A stretch of 64,000 nt of DNA from Burkholderia sp. S171 (GTDB lineage Bacteria; Pseudomonadota; Gammaproteobacteria; Burkholderiales; Burkholderiaceae), in assembly GCF_009766085.1 (NCBI RefSeq), contig NZ_LMUF01000030.1, positions 1-64,000 of the forward strand, given 5' to 3'. The notes below the pieces were generated by a model that worked only from the letters and a program-made list of their open reading frames with translations, searched no databases and was not told where the DNA came from. Numbering within the stretch: the first letter of the stretch is position 1; each line of letters opens with the position of its first letter. Shown piece by piece: positions 40,373 to 51,315 of the stretch. Made by a program: the position numbers and the translations under genes.

Positions 40373-41656
40373 ATGAACTCGATCGTCTCGCGTTTAAGCA
40401 ATGCGCATCCGGCGTCGGCGTGGCTTGCCGGTATCTATTCGATCTGCTCCGCGCATCCGTGGGTGCTGGAAGCGGCCATGCGGCAGGCGCTGGAAGATGA
40501 GACGCCGTTGCTGATCGAATCGACATCGAATCAGGTCGATCAATACGGCGGTTATACGGGCATGACGCCGGCGGATTTTGTGGGCTTCGTTCGGGGGATT
40601 GCCGAGCGCGTTGGCTTCCCGCATGAACACCTGATTCTCGGGGGGGATCATCTTGGGCCAAACGCCTGGCGCCATCTTCCCGCCGAAGAAGCGATGCAAC
40701 GGGCCGATGCGTTGATCGACGCGTATGCATCGGCGGGCTTCACGAAGATTCACCTCGATACCAGCATGTCGTGTGCTGATGATCCTGAGCGGTTATCGGA
40801 TGCGGTGGTTGCTGCAAGGGCTGCGCGTTTGTGCGCGGTAGCGGAGGCCGCGGTGAAACGCGCTGGGCTGGGCGTGAGTCCCGTGTACGTGATCGGCACC
40901 GAAGTACCGGTGCCGGGCGGCGCAGCGGAAGAGCTGGATATCGTGGAGCCGACCTCGCGTGAAGCGGCGATCGAAACGGCTTTGGTCCACAGACAAGCGT
41001 GGCAAGAACACGGCGTGCAAGACACATGGCCGCGCGTGATTGCTCTCGTTGTGCAGCCCGGCGTGGAGTTTGATCACACGAAGGTGATCGACTATGTGCC
41101 GGCACGTGCCGAGTCGTTAAAGAGTGCGCTCGATGATCTGCACGGCATGGTCTTCGAGGCGCATTCCACGGATTACCAAACGTCTGAAGCGCTGACAGCT
41201 TTAGTCCGCGATGGCTTCCGTATTCTCAAGGTCGGTCCAGGCGTGACGTTCGCATTGCGCGAGGCGTTGTACGCTTTGGCGGATATCGAAACGCAGTTGG
41301 TCGACGAGAACAAGCGCTCAAATCTACGCGCTGTGGTCGAACGCGTGATGCTGAACAAACCAGGTCACTGGGAAAAGTATTATCACGGCGATGCTGAGCA
41401 GCAACGCGTGTTACGCACCTATAGCTATAGCGACCGCGTGCGTTATTACTGGGCGGATTCGGAAATTAACGAGGCCGCGCAAACGCTGCTCGACAACCTG
41501 AATGATCTGAAAATTCCGGAGAATTTGCTCAGCCAGTTCTTGCCCGAGCAGTATTGGTCGGTGCGCCGCGGACAGCTGAAAAACGAGCCGCTCGCGTTAG
41601 TGCAAGATCGCGTGCGGCAGGTTATTCGGACGTACGCGGCGGCTTGCCGCGCTTAA
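40373..41656 (+). CDS. gatZ: GatZ/KbaZ family: probable tagatose-6-phosphate 4-epimerase
   Basis: 427 residues, full length for the GatZ/KbaZ family (TIM-barrel; TPLLIESTSNQVDQYGGYTGM, LGGDHLGPN, KIHLDTSMS, EAHSTDYQT). In enterics GatZ is the stabilising, non-catalytic partner of the class II tagatose-bisphosphate aldolase GatY. No GatY/KbaY gene is present here, and the gene follows a sugar kinase by 4 bases. In Agrobacterium such stand-alone members convert D-tagatose 6-phosphate to D-fructose 6-phosphate, which would complete a two-step route into glycolysis. Family assignment is secure; the reaction is inferred. Confidence 0.88.
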   Translation: MNSIVSRLSNAHPASAWLAGIYSICSAHPWVLEAAMRQALEDETPLLIESTSNQVDQYGGYTGMTPADFVGFVRGIAERVGFPHEHLILGGDHLGPNAWRHLPAEEAMQRADALIDAYASAGFTKIHLDTSMSCADDPERLSDAVVAARAARLCAVAEAAVKRAGLGVSPVYVIGTEVPVPGGAAEELDIVEPTSREAAIETALVHRQAWQEHGVQDTWPRVIALVVQPGVEFDHTKVIDYVPARAESLKSALDDLHGMVFEAHSTDYQTSEALTALVRDGFRILKVGPGVTFALREALYALADIETQLVDENKRSNLRAVVERVMLNKPGHWEKYYHGDAEQQRVLRTYSYSDRVRYYWADSEINEAAQTLLDNLNDLKIPENLLSQFLPEQYWSVRRGQLKNEPLALVQDRVRQVIRTYAAACRA

Positions 41657-41662
41657 CTTATA

Positions 41663-41690
41663 GGGCAAGCCGAAAGCTCAGTGCTTGCCC
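41663..41690. terminator. Hairpin at the convergent gatZ/dut ends
   Basis: GGGCAAGC (41663-41670) with GCTTGCCC (41683-41690) and a 12-base loop that includes the dut stop codon. No T-run on either side, so termination is uncertain. Confidence 0.35.
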
Positions 41691-42124
41691 GTGCTGCCGA
41701 AACCACCGGCGCCGCGCTCGCTCTGGGTGAAGTCATCGACAATATTGAACGTTGCCTGCACCACCGGCACGATCACCAACTGCGCGAGGCGTTCAAACGG
41801 GTTCAGCGTGAACGCCGTCGCGCCGCGATTCCACGTCGAGATCATCAGTTGACCTTGGTAATCCGAGTCGATCAGCCCGACCAGATTCCCCAGCACAACG
41901 CCATGCTTATGGCCCAGCCCCGAACGCGGAAGAATCACCGCCGCATATCCCGGATCTTCGATATGAATCGCCAAGCCCGTGGGCACCAGCACCGTCTGGC
42001 CGGGTTCGAGCGTAATGGCTTCGTCAAGGCACGCACGCAGGTCGAGTCCGGCGCTGCCGGGCGTGGCGTAGGCGGGCAGATAGTCGCGCATGCGCGCATC
42101 GAGGATCTTGATGTCGAGTTTCAT
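41678..42124 (-). CDS. dut: dUTP diphosphatase
   Basis: 148-residue trimeric dUTPase, hydrolysing dUTP to dUMP and pyrophosphate. All five motifs are visible: [42 protein letters not shown] and the C-terminal [10 protein letters not shown] arm. It overlaps the flavin oxidoreductase gene by 4 bases. Confidence 0.97.
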   Translation of the reverse strand: MKLDIKILDARMRDYLPAYATPGSAGLDLRACLDEAITLEPGQTVLVPTGLAIHIEDPGYAAVILPRSGLGHKHGVVLGNLVGLIDSDYQGQLMISTWNRGATAFTLNPFERLAQLVIVPVVQATFNIVDDFTQSERGAGGFGSTGKH

Positions 42125-43134
42125 GGGGTCTGTTTGTTGAGTTCGAATGCTTCAGCCAGCAATTCATACGAGCGCATGCGCGCCGGGTAACTTCCTGCAA
42201 CGGTCAACACGATCAGTTCGTCGGCGTCGAAACGTTGTTGGAGTTCATGCAGTTGTTCGGTCACGCGTTCCGGCGTGCCAATGATGCTGCGATTCTTTTC
42301 CCGCGCAATTACGCTGAGTTCGCGTTCGCCGTACGCTTGCCCCGCGCCCTGAGCAATCGATGGGATCGGCATGTTCAGCCCGTACGCCATCTGTACGCGG
42401 CGTAAGTCGACCGCGCGTTCCAGTGCGGCGGCTTCCGACTCGGTATCGGCGCAAATCACGAACACAGCCGCCGCGAGATAAGGCTTCGAGCCATTACGCG
42501 GTACAAACCGCTCGCGATACGCCTCCGCCACCCGATGCCCATACTGCGCGTTAATAAAATGCGCGAACGCGAAACGAATGCCGAGCTGCGCGGCGAGCAG
42601 GCCGCCGAAATCGCTGGAACCTAGCATCCACAACTCGGGACGGGTTGCGATTTCCGGCTGCAACAACACGCCATGCGCGAGGTGATCCTCGGGCAGCGTG
42701 CCGTCGAACAGGCCAACGAGTTCGCCCACTTGCTGGGGGAAAATATCGCCGCGATTGTAGTCGCCAGCAGCCACCGCTTGCGCGGTGCGCATGTCGCCGC
42801 CGGGTGCACGTCCAACACCTAGGTCCACGCGATTCGGGAACAGCGCTTCGAGCATCAGGAATTGCTCTGCCACCTTGAACGAGCTGTAGTAGGGCAGCAT
42901 GACGCCGCCCGAGCCGATCCGGATTTGCTGCGTGATGCTGCCGATTCGCGCGAGCAAAACCTCAGGGCATGGATTCGATACCCCGTGCAAACCGTGATGC
43001 TCGGCGCACCAGTAGCGCGTATAGCCGAGGTCATCGGCGAGGCGCGCGAGATCGAGCGTGGCCGCGATCGCGTCGGCGGTGCTATGGCCGTGAATGACCG
43101 GCGTTTGATCGAGTACGGAAAGTTTCGTCGTCAT
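42121..43134 (-). CDS. LLM-class flavin-dependent oxidoreductase (YhbW-like)
   Basis: 337 residues, luciferase-like TIM-barrel fold; N-terminal [14 protein letters not shown] and [10 protein letters not shown], with [16 protein letters not shown] and [12 protein letters not shown]. Likely uses FMNH2 supplied by a separate reductase; the substrate is unknown. Inserted between coaBC and dut, translationally coupled to dut. Confidence 0.88.
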   Translation of the reverse strand: MTTKLSVLDQTPVIHGHSTADAIAATLDLARLADDLGYTRYWCAEHHGLHGVSNPCPEVLLARIGSITQQIRIGSGGVMLPYYSSFKVAEQFLMLEALFPNRVDLGVGRAPGGDMRTAQAVAAGDYNRGDIFPQQVGELVGLFDGTLPEDHLAHGVLLQPEIATRPELWMLGSSDFGGLLAAQLGIRFAFAHFINAQYGHRVAEAYRERFVPRNGSKPYLAAAVFVICADTESEAAALERAVDLRRVQMAYGLNMPIPSIAQGAGQAYGERELSVIAREKNRSIIGTPERVTEQLHELQQRFDADELIVLTVAGSYPARMRSYELLAEAFELNKQTP

Positions 43135-43168
43135 GGTCTCGGCAACAGCAATGGACTAAACCAGCAGG

Positions 43169-44386
43169 CTAAGACAGCAGCGAACCGCCGCGCGGCGCGC
43201 GCTTTGCGATCTCGCCGATCAGCAACTTCGCGAGCAGTTTTTTATCGGCACGAGGCAGGCGCGTGATACCCGATGCTTCAAACAGGATGACTTCATTGTC
43301 ATCGAGGCCGAACGTCAGCGGCCCGAGATTACCGATCAGCAGCGGTACATTCTTGCGCGCGCGTTTCTCCTCGCCATGTACTTCGAGATCGCCGCTCTCC
43401 GCCGCGAAACCCACGCAATACGGCGGGTTTGGCAAACGCGCGACGGTTGCGAGGATGTCGGGATTTTCGACGAACGTGAAGGAGGGCAACGGCTGATCGG
43501 CGGTCTTCTTGATCTTGTGCTCGCTGAGGTGCTCCACGCGCCAATCCGCGACCGCCGCCACCGCGATAAAGATGTCCGCATCCACCGTGGCGTGCATCAC
43601 GGCATCGTGCATTTGCTGCGCGGTCTGCACGTCTTCGCGAACCACACCCCAAGGCGTTTCCAGCGCAACCGGACCCGCTACGAGATGCACATCTGCGCCG
43701 GCCTGCGCCGCCGCGCGCGCAAGCGCGAAGCCCATTTTGCCGGAGGAGCGATTCGTAATGCCACGAACGGGATCGAGCGGTTCGAAGGTCGGACCGGCCG
43801 TAATCAGCACGCGAAGCCCTTGCAGAATCTTCGGCTGGAAGAACGCGCAAATAGCTTCAAATGTCGCTGATGGCTCGAGCATCCGGCCGTCGCCCACTTC
43901 GCCACACGCTTGCGCGCCGGAGTCGGGGCCGAGTACTTGCACACCATCGCCACGCAGCTGCGTGACGTTGCGTTGCGTTGCCGGGTTCTGCCACATCTGG
44001 CGGTTCATCGCGGGCACGACGAGCAGCGGACAATCGCGTGCGACGCACAGCGTGGAGAGCAGGTCATCGCAATGGCCATGCGCGAGCTTGGCGATGAAGT
44101 CAGTCGATGCGGGTGCGATCACGATTGCATCGGCTTCACGCGACAAATCGATATGCGCCATGTTGTTCGCAATCCGCGCGTCCCATTGCGATGTGTACAC
44201 GGGACGGCCGGACAGCGCCTGCATGGTGACGGGCGTGATGAACTGCGTGGCGGCGTCCGTCATGACGATCTGCACGGTCGCGCCGGCTTTCACCAGCAGA
44301 CGCGTGAGTTCGGCGATCTTGTAGCACGCGATACCGCCTGACAGCCCAAGTACGAGATGCTTCCCTGCGAGTTCTGCCGTGTCCAA
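43169..44386 (-). CDS. coaBC: CoaBC, phosphopantothenoylcysteine synthase/decarboxylase
   Basis: 405 residues if translation begins at TTG 44386, which has GGAGG five bases upstream; another TTG lies at 44401 without one. The N-terminal CoaC flavoprotein domain has the catalytic histidine H78 (MAHIDL), the PAMNRQMW flap and the cysteine C161 in ACGEVGDGRM. The C-terminal CoaB domain carries ITNRSSGKMG and the KIKK lysine region. Catalyses two successive steps of coenzyme A synthesis. Confidence 0.95.
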   Translation of the reverse strand: MDTAELAGKHLVLGLSGGIACYKIAELTRLLVKAGATVQIVMTDAATQFITPVTMQALSGRPVYTSQWDARIANNMAHIDLSREADAIVIAPASTDFIAKLAHGHCDDLLSTLCVARDCPLLVVPAMNRQMWQNPATQRNVTQLRGDGVQVLGPDSGAQACGEVGDGRMLEPSATFEAICAFFQPKILQGLRVLITAGPTFEPLDPVRGITNRSSGKMGFALARAAAQAGADVHLVAGPVALETPWGVVREDVQTAQQMHDAVMHATVDADIFIAVAAVADWRVEHLSEHKIKKTADQPLPSFTFVENPDILATVARLPNPPYCVGFAAESGDLEVHGEEKRARKNVPLLIGNLGPLTFGLDDNEVILFEASGITRLPRADKKLLAKLLIGEIAKRAPRGGSLLS

Positions 44387-44406
44387 CGATGCCTCCGTCA
44401 AGCTGG

Positions 44407-44910
44407 TTATTTCGCCCCGCGCACGCGCCGCAACTCGTCGAAAACGAGCAGCACTGCGCCGATAGTGATCGCGCTGTCGGCGAGATTAAACGCTGGCCAG
44501 TGCCACGTATTGACGTGAAAATCCAGAAAGTCGATCACGTGGCCATACGCAATCCGGTCGATCACATTGCCGATCGCGCCGCCCATGATCAGCGCCAGCG
44601 CCGTGCAGAACAGCCGCTGCGTGCCATGGCGTTTCAGCAAGTAGCAGATCACGATAGCCGCGACCACGCCGAGCGCCGTGAAACCCCAACGCTGCCAGCC
44701 GCCGGCGGTGGCGAGAAAGCTGAACGCCGCGCCGCGGTTGTAGATCAGGAAGAGGTTGAAGAACGGCGTGAGCGCGTGCGGTTCACCATAGGTGAACACG
44801 CGGGCGACGGCGATCTTCGACAACTGGTCGAAGAGAATCACGATCAACGCCACGCCCAGCCACGGCGCGAGTGAACCGCTACTGCTTTGTTTCGACATCG
44901 TTCTTGCCAT
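44407..44910 (-). CDS. lspA: Prolipoprotein signal peptidase II
   Basis: 167-residue inner-membrane aspartyl protease with four membrane segments. Catalytic aspartates are D118 (GNVIDR) and D145 (FNLADS). The start at 44910 overlaps the ileS stop (TAATG); an internal ATG at 44898 is possible. Cleaves signal peptides of lipidated prolipoproteins. Confidence 0.96.
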   Translation of the reverse strand: MARTMSKQSSSGSLAPWLGVALIVILFDQLSKIAVARVFTYGEPHALTPFFNLFLIYNRGAAFSFLATAGGWQRWGFTALGVVAAIVICYLLKRHGTQRLFCTALALIMGGAIGNVIDRIAYGHVIDFLDFHVNTWHWPAFNLADSAITIGAVLLVFDELRRVRGAK

Positions 44911-47744
44911 TATGCTGCGCTCCGCGTTTCGCCGTTACCGAAGAGATTGGTGATGCATCGGCCGCACAATCCAGGATGTTCCGCTGACGCTCCCACATCG
45001 TCGCAATAGTGCCAGCAGCGCTCGCATTTCAGATACGTCGATGCCATCACGTCGACGCCTTCCTCCGCTTCGCTCGCGACCTTCACCAACCGCGCCGCCG
45101 ATGTAATCATCACGAAGCTGAGGTCATCGCCGAGACTGGTCAACGCGTCATAACGCGCGCCGCTCGCCCGTACATCCACTTCGGCCTGCAGCGATGAACC
45201 GATCAAGTTGGCCGTTCGCGCTTCTTCCAGCGCCTTCGTGACGTCGCTGCGCGCCGAGCGGATCAGCGTCCACTTGTCGAGCAACTCGCCGGCGTCGGGC
45301 ACTTGCGGATAGGTGTGATACACCTCGGTGAAAATGGTGTCGCGGCCAGGTTGCAGGATCTTGTACGCCTCTTCCGCCGTGAACGACAGATACGGCGCGA
45401 CCAGTCGCAGCAAACCATGCGCGATGTGATGCAGCACCGTTTGCGCCGCGCGGCGTTCGCGCGAATCGGGCTTCATGGTGTAGAGCCGATCCTTCAGCAC
45501 GTCCAGATAGAAACCGCCAAGGTCTTCCGAGCAGAACGTCGCGAGCTTGGACACCACCGGATGGAACTCGAATTTCTCGTAATGCGCGAGCACATCGTCC
45601 TGCAGGTTCTGCGCGAGGGCGACAGCGTATTTATCCATGTCGAGCCAGTCTTCGACCGGACGCGCATCTTTCTCGAAGTCGAAATCGGAGAGATTGGACA
45701 AGAGGAAACGCAACGTATTGCGAATCCGCCGATACGTCTCCGTCACGCGCTTCAAGATCTCTTCAGAGATCGCGAGCTCGCCCGAATAATCCGTCGATGC
45801 AATCCACAAGCGGATGATTTCCGCGCCCAGCCGGTTCGACACTTCATGCGGATCGACGCCGTTACCGAGTGATTTCGACATCTTGCGGCCTTCGCCATCG
45901 ACGGTGAAGCCGTGCGTCAGCAGCGCGTTATACGGCGGACGGCCATCGAGCATGGAGGCGGTGAGCAGCGACGAATGGAACCATCCGCGGTGCTGGTCCG
46001 AGCCTTCCAGATACAAATCCGCCGGGAATTGCAGCGAATCCTTGTGCGAGCCGCGCAGCACGTGCCAATGCGTCGTGCCTGAATCGAACCACACGTCGAG
46101 CGTGTCGCGGTTCTTCTCGTACATGTTGGCTTCATTGCCGAGCAGTTCCGCCGGATCGAGCGTTTGCCACGCTTCAATGCCGCTCACTTCCACGCGCTTG
46201 GCCACTTCCTCGAGCAATTCCAGCGTACGCGGATGCAGTTCGCCGGTTTCCTTGTGGACGAAGAACGCCATCGGCACGCCCCACTGGCGTTGACGCGACA
46301 GCGTCCAGTCCGGCCGGTTCGCGATCATGCTGTAGAGCCGCTGTTTGCCCCATGCCGGGAAGAACGCGGTGTTTTCGATGCCTTCCAGCGCCGTCTCACG
46401 CAACGTGCGCGATGTATCGTTGGGCTTCACGTCCATGCCGGCAAACCACTGCGACGTCGCGCGATAGATGATCGGCGTCTTGTGGCGCCAGCAGTGCATG
46501 TAGCTGTGCTTGTACTTCTCGGTTTTCAGCAGCGTATGTGCGCCGCGCAAGGCTTCCACGACCTGGTCGTTGGCTTCCCAGATCGACAGTCCGCCAAACA
46601 AAGGCAACGACTCGATATACCGACCATCGCCCATGACCGGGCTGATGATGTCCGAGTCCGTCATGCCATGTGCCTTGCATGACACAAAGTCTTCTACGCC
46701 ATACGCTGGCGACGAATGCACGATTCCCGTGCCGCTCTCGGTCGTCACGTAATCGCCGAGATACACAGGCGCCGTGCGCTTATAACCGGGGTGCGCCGCG
46801 CTCAACGGATGATGAAACCGCAGGCCGCTCAACTTCTCGCCCGTCGTGGTCGCGATGGTCGACCCGTTGAGGTCGTACTGTTTCAGGCATTCTTCCACGC
46901 GATCTTCGGCCAGGATCAGCAGACCCTTCTCGGTATCGACGAGGCTATAGACGATCTCCGGATGCACATTGAGCGCCTGGTTCGCGGGGATGGTCCACGG
47001 GGTCGTCGTCCAGATCACGACGCCGCCTTCCTGCTTCGGCAACGCGTTCAGGCCAAACGCCTGCGCGGTCTTTTCCGGATCGGCAAACGTGAACAATACG
47101 TCGATAGTCGGATCGACCTTGTCCTGGTATTCAACTTCGGCTTCAGCCAGTGCTGAACCACAATCGAAACACCAGTTCACCGGCTTCAGTCCGCGATACA
47201 CATAACCCTTCTCGAGGATCTTTCCCAACGCGCGGATTTCGCCCGCTTCGTTGGTGAAATTCATCGTCTTGTACGGATTGTCCCAGTCGCCGAGCACACC
47301 GAGGCGCCGAAAGCCGAGCTTTTGCTTTTCGATCTGCGCGCTCGCGTAGGTGCGCGCTTTTTCCATCACTTCGCGTGCCGGCAATGACTTGCCGAACTGC
47401 TTCTCGATCTGGATTTCGATCGGCATGCCGTGGCAGTCCCAGCCGGGGACATAGACCGCGTCGAAGCCCGCCAGATTGCGCGCCTTCACGATCATGTCCT
47501 TCAGGATCTTGTTCACCGCGTGGCCGAGGTGGATGTCGCCGTTCGCATACGGCGGCCCGTCATGCAGGATGAACTTCTTGCGGCCCTTGCTGGCGGCGCG
47601 GATTTTTTCGTAGATCTTGTTGTCTTGCCATTCCTTCACCCACTGCGGCTCGCGCTTGGGCAAGTCACCCCGCATGGGGAACGGTGTATCCAGCAAGTTG
47701 ACCGGATATTTCGACTGGGGCTTGGCTTCTTTCTTGTTGCTCAT
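44910..47744 (-). CDS. ileS: Isoleucyl-tRNA synthetase
   Basis: 944-residue class I synthetase. HIGH motif in [12 protein letters not shown] (64-75), KMSKS at 621-625, CP1 editing domain between them, and a C-terminal zinc finger (CERCWHYC ... CGRC). Charges tRNA-Ile; the zinc-finger form is the mupirocin-sensitive eubacterial type. Upstream of lspA as in most proteobacteria. Confidence 0.97.
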   Translation of the reverse strand: MSNKKEAKPQSKYPVNLLDTPFPMRGDLPKREPQWVKEWQDNKIYEKIRAASKGRKKFILHDGPPYANGDIHLGHAVNKILKDMIVKARNLAGFDAVYVPGWDCHGMPIEIQIEKQFGKSLPAREVMEKARTYASAQIEKQKLGFRRLGVLGDWDNPYKTMNFTNEAGEIRALGKILEKGYVYRGLKPVNWCFDCGSALAEAEVEYQDKVDPTIDVLFTFADPEKTAQAFGLNALPKQEGGVVIWTTTPWTIPANQALNVHPEIVYSLVDTEKGLLILAEDRVEECLKQYDLNGSTIATTTGEKLSGLRFHHPLSAAHPGYKRTAPVYLGDYVTTESGTGIVHSSPAYGVEDFVSCKAHGMTDSDIISPVMGDGRYIESLPLFGGLSIWEANDQVVEALRGAHTLLKTEKYKHSYMHCWRHKTPIIYRATSQWFAGMDVKPNDTSRTLRETALEGIENTAFFPAWGKQRLYSMIANRPDWTLSRQRQWGVPMAFFVHKETGELHPRTLELLEEVAKRVEVSGIEAWQTLDPAELLGNEANMYEKNRDTLDVWFDSGTTHWHVLRGSHKDSLQFPADLYLEGSDQHRGWFHSSLLTASMLDGRPPYNALLTHGFTVDGEGRKMSKSLGNGVDPHEVSNRLGAEIIRLWIASTDYSGELAISEEILKRVTETYRRIRNTLRFLLSNLSDFDFEKDARPVEDWLDMDKYAVALAQNLQDDVLAHYEKFEFHPVVSKLATFCSEDLGGFYLDVLKDRLYTMKPDSRERRAAQTVLHHIAHGLLRLVAPYLSFTAEEAYKILQPGRDTIFTEVYHTYPQVPDAGELLDKWTLIRSARSDVTKALEEARTANLIGSSLQAEVDVRASGARYDALTSLGDDLSFVMITSAARLVKVASEAEEGVDVMASTYLKCERCWHYCDDVGASAEHPGLCGRCITNLFGNGETRSAA

Positions 47745-47907
47745 GGATGACTCGATATCTGTTCGATGATGCGGCGGTGAGGCGGCGGTTCCAAGCGGAC
47801 AAGCTCGGGAACGGGCTCGAAGGTGCGTGTTTAGCGAGGCAGCGGGCAGCGCGTCGGAAGCTTGATTGGAAACCTTATCGAATCTTCAAGCACCCGGCGC
47901 CACGCGC

Positions 47908-48897
47908 TCACCTAATTCGATCGGTGGCCGAGGTGGCGAAACCGCTGTCGCGGCCACTCGAGTTCACGTCTGCAGCGAAATAAGCGCGGGCGTTGGTGAC
48001 GTCGCGCGCGATGGCCTTCGTGAGCGTCTCGAGGTCCACGTACTTCTCCTCGTCACGCAGCTTTTTCAGGAATTCGATACGCACGAGCTTGCCGTACGCA
48101 TCGCCATGCCAGTCGAGCACGAAGGTTTCGAGCATCACGCGGCCGGAATCGTCCACGGTTGGGCGCAGTCCGAGGCTCGCCACTGCCGGCAGCGGCTCGG
48201 GTCCGAGCCCATGCACGCGCACGACGAAGATGCCTGCGAGCGCCGGCCGCTTGTGGGCGATCGGCATGTTGAGCGTGGGAAAGCCGAGATCGCGGCCGAG
48301 TTTCTGCCCGTGGACCACGTGGCCGCTAATCACATAGGGCCGGCCGAGTGCGAGGCGGGCGGCATCGAGATCACCGGCTACCAGCGACGCCCGCACGCCT
48401 GAACTCGAAATACGCGCGCCGTTCAGGTCCGCGACCGTTGCCATTTGCTCGACTTCGAAGCCGTGCTTGCGCCCGGCGTCTTGCAGCGATTCGAAATCGC
48501 CGGCACGTTTTGCGCCGTAGCGGAAATCGTCACCGATCATCACCCAGCGTGCGTGCAGGCCGTTCACGATCACGTTTTCGACAAACGTATCTGGCGGCTG
48601 GCCGGCGAAGGTGTGATTGAAATGTTCGACCACGACGCGATCCACGCCGTTTGTGCGTAGCGCTTCGAGTTTGTCGCGCAGCATGGCGATGCGGGGCGGC
48701 GCGCCGGCGGGATTGAAGAATTCGCGGGGATGCGGCTCGAAGGTCATCACGCAGACCGGCAGGCCGCGGGCGTCCGCGGCGGCGCGCACGTGGGCGAGCA
48801 GCGCCTGATGGCCACGGTGGACACCGTCGAAATTGCCGATGGTCAGCGCACAGGGCGCGCGGCTTTCGGCATTGGGTAGGCCGCGAAAGACTCTCAC
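47908..48897 (-). CDS. ribF: Riboflavin kinase / FAD synthetase
   Basis: 329-residue bifunctional enzyme. The N-terminal adenylyltransferase domain shows TIGNFDGVHRGHQ (residues 21-33) and the C-terminal flavokinase domain shows GRPYVISGHVVHGQKLGRDLGFPTLN. Converts riboflavin to FMN and FAD. First gene of the ribF-ileS-lspA-coaBC block; the 163-base gap to ileS shows no terminator. I see no FMN riboswitch in the leader. Confidence 0.96.
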   Translation of the reverse strand: MRVFRGLPNAESRAPCALTIGNFDGVHRGHQALLAHVRAAADARGLPVCVMTFEPHPREFFNPAGAPPRIAMLRDKLEALRTNGVDRVVVEHFNHTFAGQPPDTFVENVIVNGLHARWVMIGDDFRYGAKRAGDFESLQDAGRKHGFEVEQMATVADLNGARISSSGVRASLVAGDLDAARLALGRPYVISGHVVHGQKLGRDLGFPTLNMPIAHKRPALAGIFVVRVHGLGPEPLPAVASLGLRPTVDDSGRVMLETFVLDWHGDAYGKLVRIEFLKKLRDEEKYVDLETLTKAIARDVTNARAYFAADVNSSGRDSGFATSATDRIR

Positions 48898-49086
48898 GAT
48901 ATCGGTTGGGTCGGCGGTTGGCGGTTAAATGGGCGTATGCAGTGGTGCAGGGCTGATGCAGCGCGAGGCTGGCAAAGCCGCAAAGCGTTCGATTATAAAC
49001 GCTCACAGCACAGGACGGAGGCCGAGCCCGCTACGGGCCGGGCGGATTCGCCGGGTTTTGACGGCATCGAATGATAAAATCCGCGG

Positions 49087-49737
49087 ATGAAAAAAATCGT
49101 CATCCTGATTTCCGGGCGGGGAACCAATATGGAAACCGTCGTGCGGGCTTGCGCGCGCGACGGCTGGCCGGCCCAGGTGGCGGCTGTCATATCGAATCGC
49201 CCAGACGCCGCCGGGCTTGCGTTCGCGGCGGAAAACGGCATTCCTGCAACTGTTGTAGATCACCGTGATTTCACCACGCGCGACGCCTTCGATCAGGCGC
49301 TTGCACGCGTAATCGACGGCTTCGAGCCAGATCTCGTCATGCTTGCAGGCTTCATGCGCGTACTGACCGACGCTTTTGTCGATCGATACGCGGGCCGCAT
49401 GCTCAATATTCACCCGTCGCTGCTGCCGTGCTTTCCGGGCCTCAAAACCCACCAGCAAGCGCTCGATGCCGGCGTGCGCGTGCACGGCGCAAGCGTCCAT
49501 TTTGTCACGCCGACGCTGGACCATGGCCCCATCGTCGCGCAAGCAGCGGTGCCGGTCATGGCCGGCGACGACGCCGCCACGCTCGCTTCGCGGGTGCTGG
49601 CTGTCGAACACATTATTTACCCACGCGCGGTGCGCTGGTTCGTCGAAGGGCGTCTTGCCATCGACGGCGAGCGTGTCGTGCTCACGCCACCAGAGCCGCA
49701 ATGGCTCTTTGCCGACATTGCCGGGGAGGGCGTATGA
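49087..49737 (+). CDS. purN: Phosphoribosylglycinamide formyltransferase
   Basis: 216 residues. N-terminal ISGRGTNMET and the active-site MLNIHPSLLPCFPGLKTH with the downstream GASVHFVTPTLDHGP give the conserved Asn, His and Asp. Transfers the formyl group from 10-formyl-THF in purine synthesis. Divergent from ribF; its stop overlaps the next start (ATGA). Confidence 0.96.
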   Translation: MKKIVILISGRGTNMETVVRACARDGWPAQVAAVISNRPDAAGLAFAAENGIPATVVDHRDFTTRDAFDQALARVIDGFEPDLVMLAGFMRVLTDAFVDRYAGRMLNIHPSLLPCFPGLKTHQQALDAGVRVHGASVHFVTPTLDHGPIVAQAAVPVMAGDDAATLASRVLAVEHIIYPRAVRWFVEGRLAIDGERVVLTPPEPQWLFADIAGEGV

Positions 49738-51035
49738 GGCTTCATGGATTTTTGATAGGACAAACAGAGACGTTGCTGGCCGATGTTTTACGCTTCAGCG
49801 GCCCAGCGGACGCGGCCACCAGCCGCTTTTTCCGCGCGCATCCGAAGCTCGGGCACAACGAACGCGGCGTGATAGCCGAAGCGGTGTTCGCAGTGTTGCG
49901 CCGCAAGATGGAGTTTTCGCATCTCGCCGAAAGCGGCAGCGGCAACCTGGCGCGGCGTCTCGCCTTGCTGGGCTTGATGCAGACGGCGGGTTTGTCGGCG
50001 GTAAAGCCGTTCATTTCCGCCGATGAATACCAGTGGCTCAACCAGGTGTCGAAGATCGATCCGGGCAGCTTGCCGGTGCGCGTGCGGACCAATTTGCCGC
50101 AGTGGATCTACGACGCCATGACAAAGCGCTTCGATACCGACGAGCTCGCGTTGCTGGCCGCGTCGCTGAACTACCCGGCTCCGCTCGACTTGCGCGCGAA
50201 CCCGATTAAAGCGTCGCGTGAACTGGTTATCAAGACACTGACCGAAGCCGGTATCGATGCAGGCGAAATGCCGTTTGCGCCGTTTGGCGTGCGGGTGGAC
50301 GGCAAGCCGGCGTTGACACGCCTGCAACCGTTCCAGGATGGCTGGATCGAGGTGCAGGACGAAGGCAGCCAGCTTCTGTGCTCGCTGGTGGCGCCCCGTC
50401 GCGGCGAGATGATTGTCGATTTCTGCGCGGGCGCGGGCGGCAAGACGCTGGCGCTCGGTGCAATGATGCGTTCCACGGGCCGTCTCTACGCCTTCGACGT
50501 GTCGGATCGCCGGTTGGCAAAACTCAAGCCACGCCTGGCTCGCAGCGGTTTGTCGAATGTGAATCCGGTACTGATCGACAGCGAGCACGACGCCAAGATC
50601 AAGCGTCTCGCCGGCAAGATCGATCGCGTTCTCGTTGATGCGCCGTGTTCTGGCCTCGGCACGTTGCGCCGTAATCCGGACCTGAAATGGCGCCAGTCGC
50701 CGGAATCGGTGGCGGAATTGACGCCGAAGCAGTTGTCCATCCTGACCAGTGCGGCGCGGCTGGTGAAAGTGGGCGGCCGTCTCGTCTACGCAACATGCAG
50801 CATGCTGGAAGCGGAAAACGAGGGCGTGGTCAATCAATTCCTCGCAACGCATCCGGGGTTCAAGCTGGTTCCGGCGCGCGAGGTGCTGGCTGAACAACGG
50901 ATTGACCTCGACACGGGCGACTACCTGCAACTTTGGCCGCACAAGCACGGTACGGATGGTTTCTTCGCCGCCGTACTGGAACGGTTGCCGGTTGCCGCGA
51001 AGGAAGCCGCTGTTGAGGAAGCAGCGGAGGAATAA
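49734..51035 (+). CDS. RsmB/NOP-family RNA cytosine-5 methyltransferase
   Basis: 433 residues from the ATG at 49734, with GGGGAGGG upstream. The C-terminal SAM-dependent domain has DFCAGAGGKTLALG, the NOP motif cysteine C305 in DAPCSGLG and the catalytic cysteine C355 in YATCSM. The N-terminal half is helical and replaces the NusB-like domain. Probably modifies 16S rRNA or another RNA; the classical rsmB (with NusB domain) may be separate. Confidence 0.9.
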   Translation: MRLHGFLIGQTETLLADVLRFSGPADAATSRFFRAHPKLGHNERGVIAEAVFAVLRRKMEFSHLAESGSGNLARRLALLGLMQTAGLSAVKPFISADEYQWLNQVSKIDPGSLPVRVRTNLPQWIYDAMTKRFDTDELALLAASLNYPAPLDLRANPIKASRELVIKTLTEAGIDAGEMPFAPFGVRVDGKPALTRLQPFQDGWIEVQDEGSQLLCSLVAPRRGEMIVDFCAGAGGKTLALGAMMRSTGRLYAFDVSDRRLAKLKPRLARSGLSNVNPVLIDSEHDAKIKRLAGKIDRVLVDAPCSGLGTLRRNPDLKWRQSPESVAELTPKQLSILTSAARLVKVGGRLVYATCSMLEAENEGVVNQFLATHPGFKLVPAREVLAEQRIDLDTGDYLQLWPHKHGTDGFFAAVLERLPVAAKEAAVEEAAEE

Positions 51036-51052
51036 GTAATATTTGCTCGCGT

Positions 51053-51086
51053 TGGCCGGCGGAATCGGAAGCGATCCCCGGCCAAA
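51053..51086 (+). terminator. Possible terminator after the RNA methyltransferase
   Basis: TTGGCCGG (51053-51060) pairs with CCGGCCAA (51079-51086), loop 18 bases; no strong T-run follows. Confidence 0.4.
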
Positions 51087-51315
51087 GCTTTCAAAAGCGG
51101 GAAATTCGTGTTTACCGCACTAAACAGCAACGCGACTTAGCGGTCAAAATTCCTGCTGACCCTGCGCGAAATCAAAATTTTCCCTAATCGACACAAAGAC
51201 TTGGAACGCATGACGTAAAATGCCGTCGAACCACGTGCATAATCCTTTCATGCACCCAACAGCCGTCGATCCGGTTTTCGTTCGGCTATTTTTTCCGCCT
51301 TTTAGGTAAATTGCC

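Noticed and set aside
48898..49086. FMN riboswitch upstream of ribF
   Set aside because: The conserved RFN core sequences were not found in the leader.
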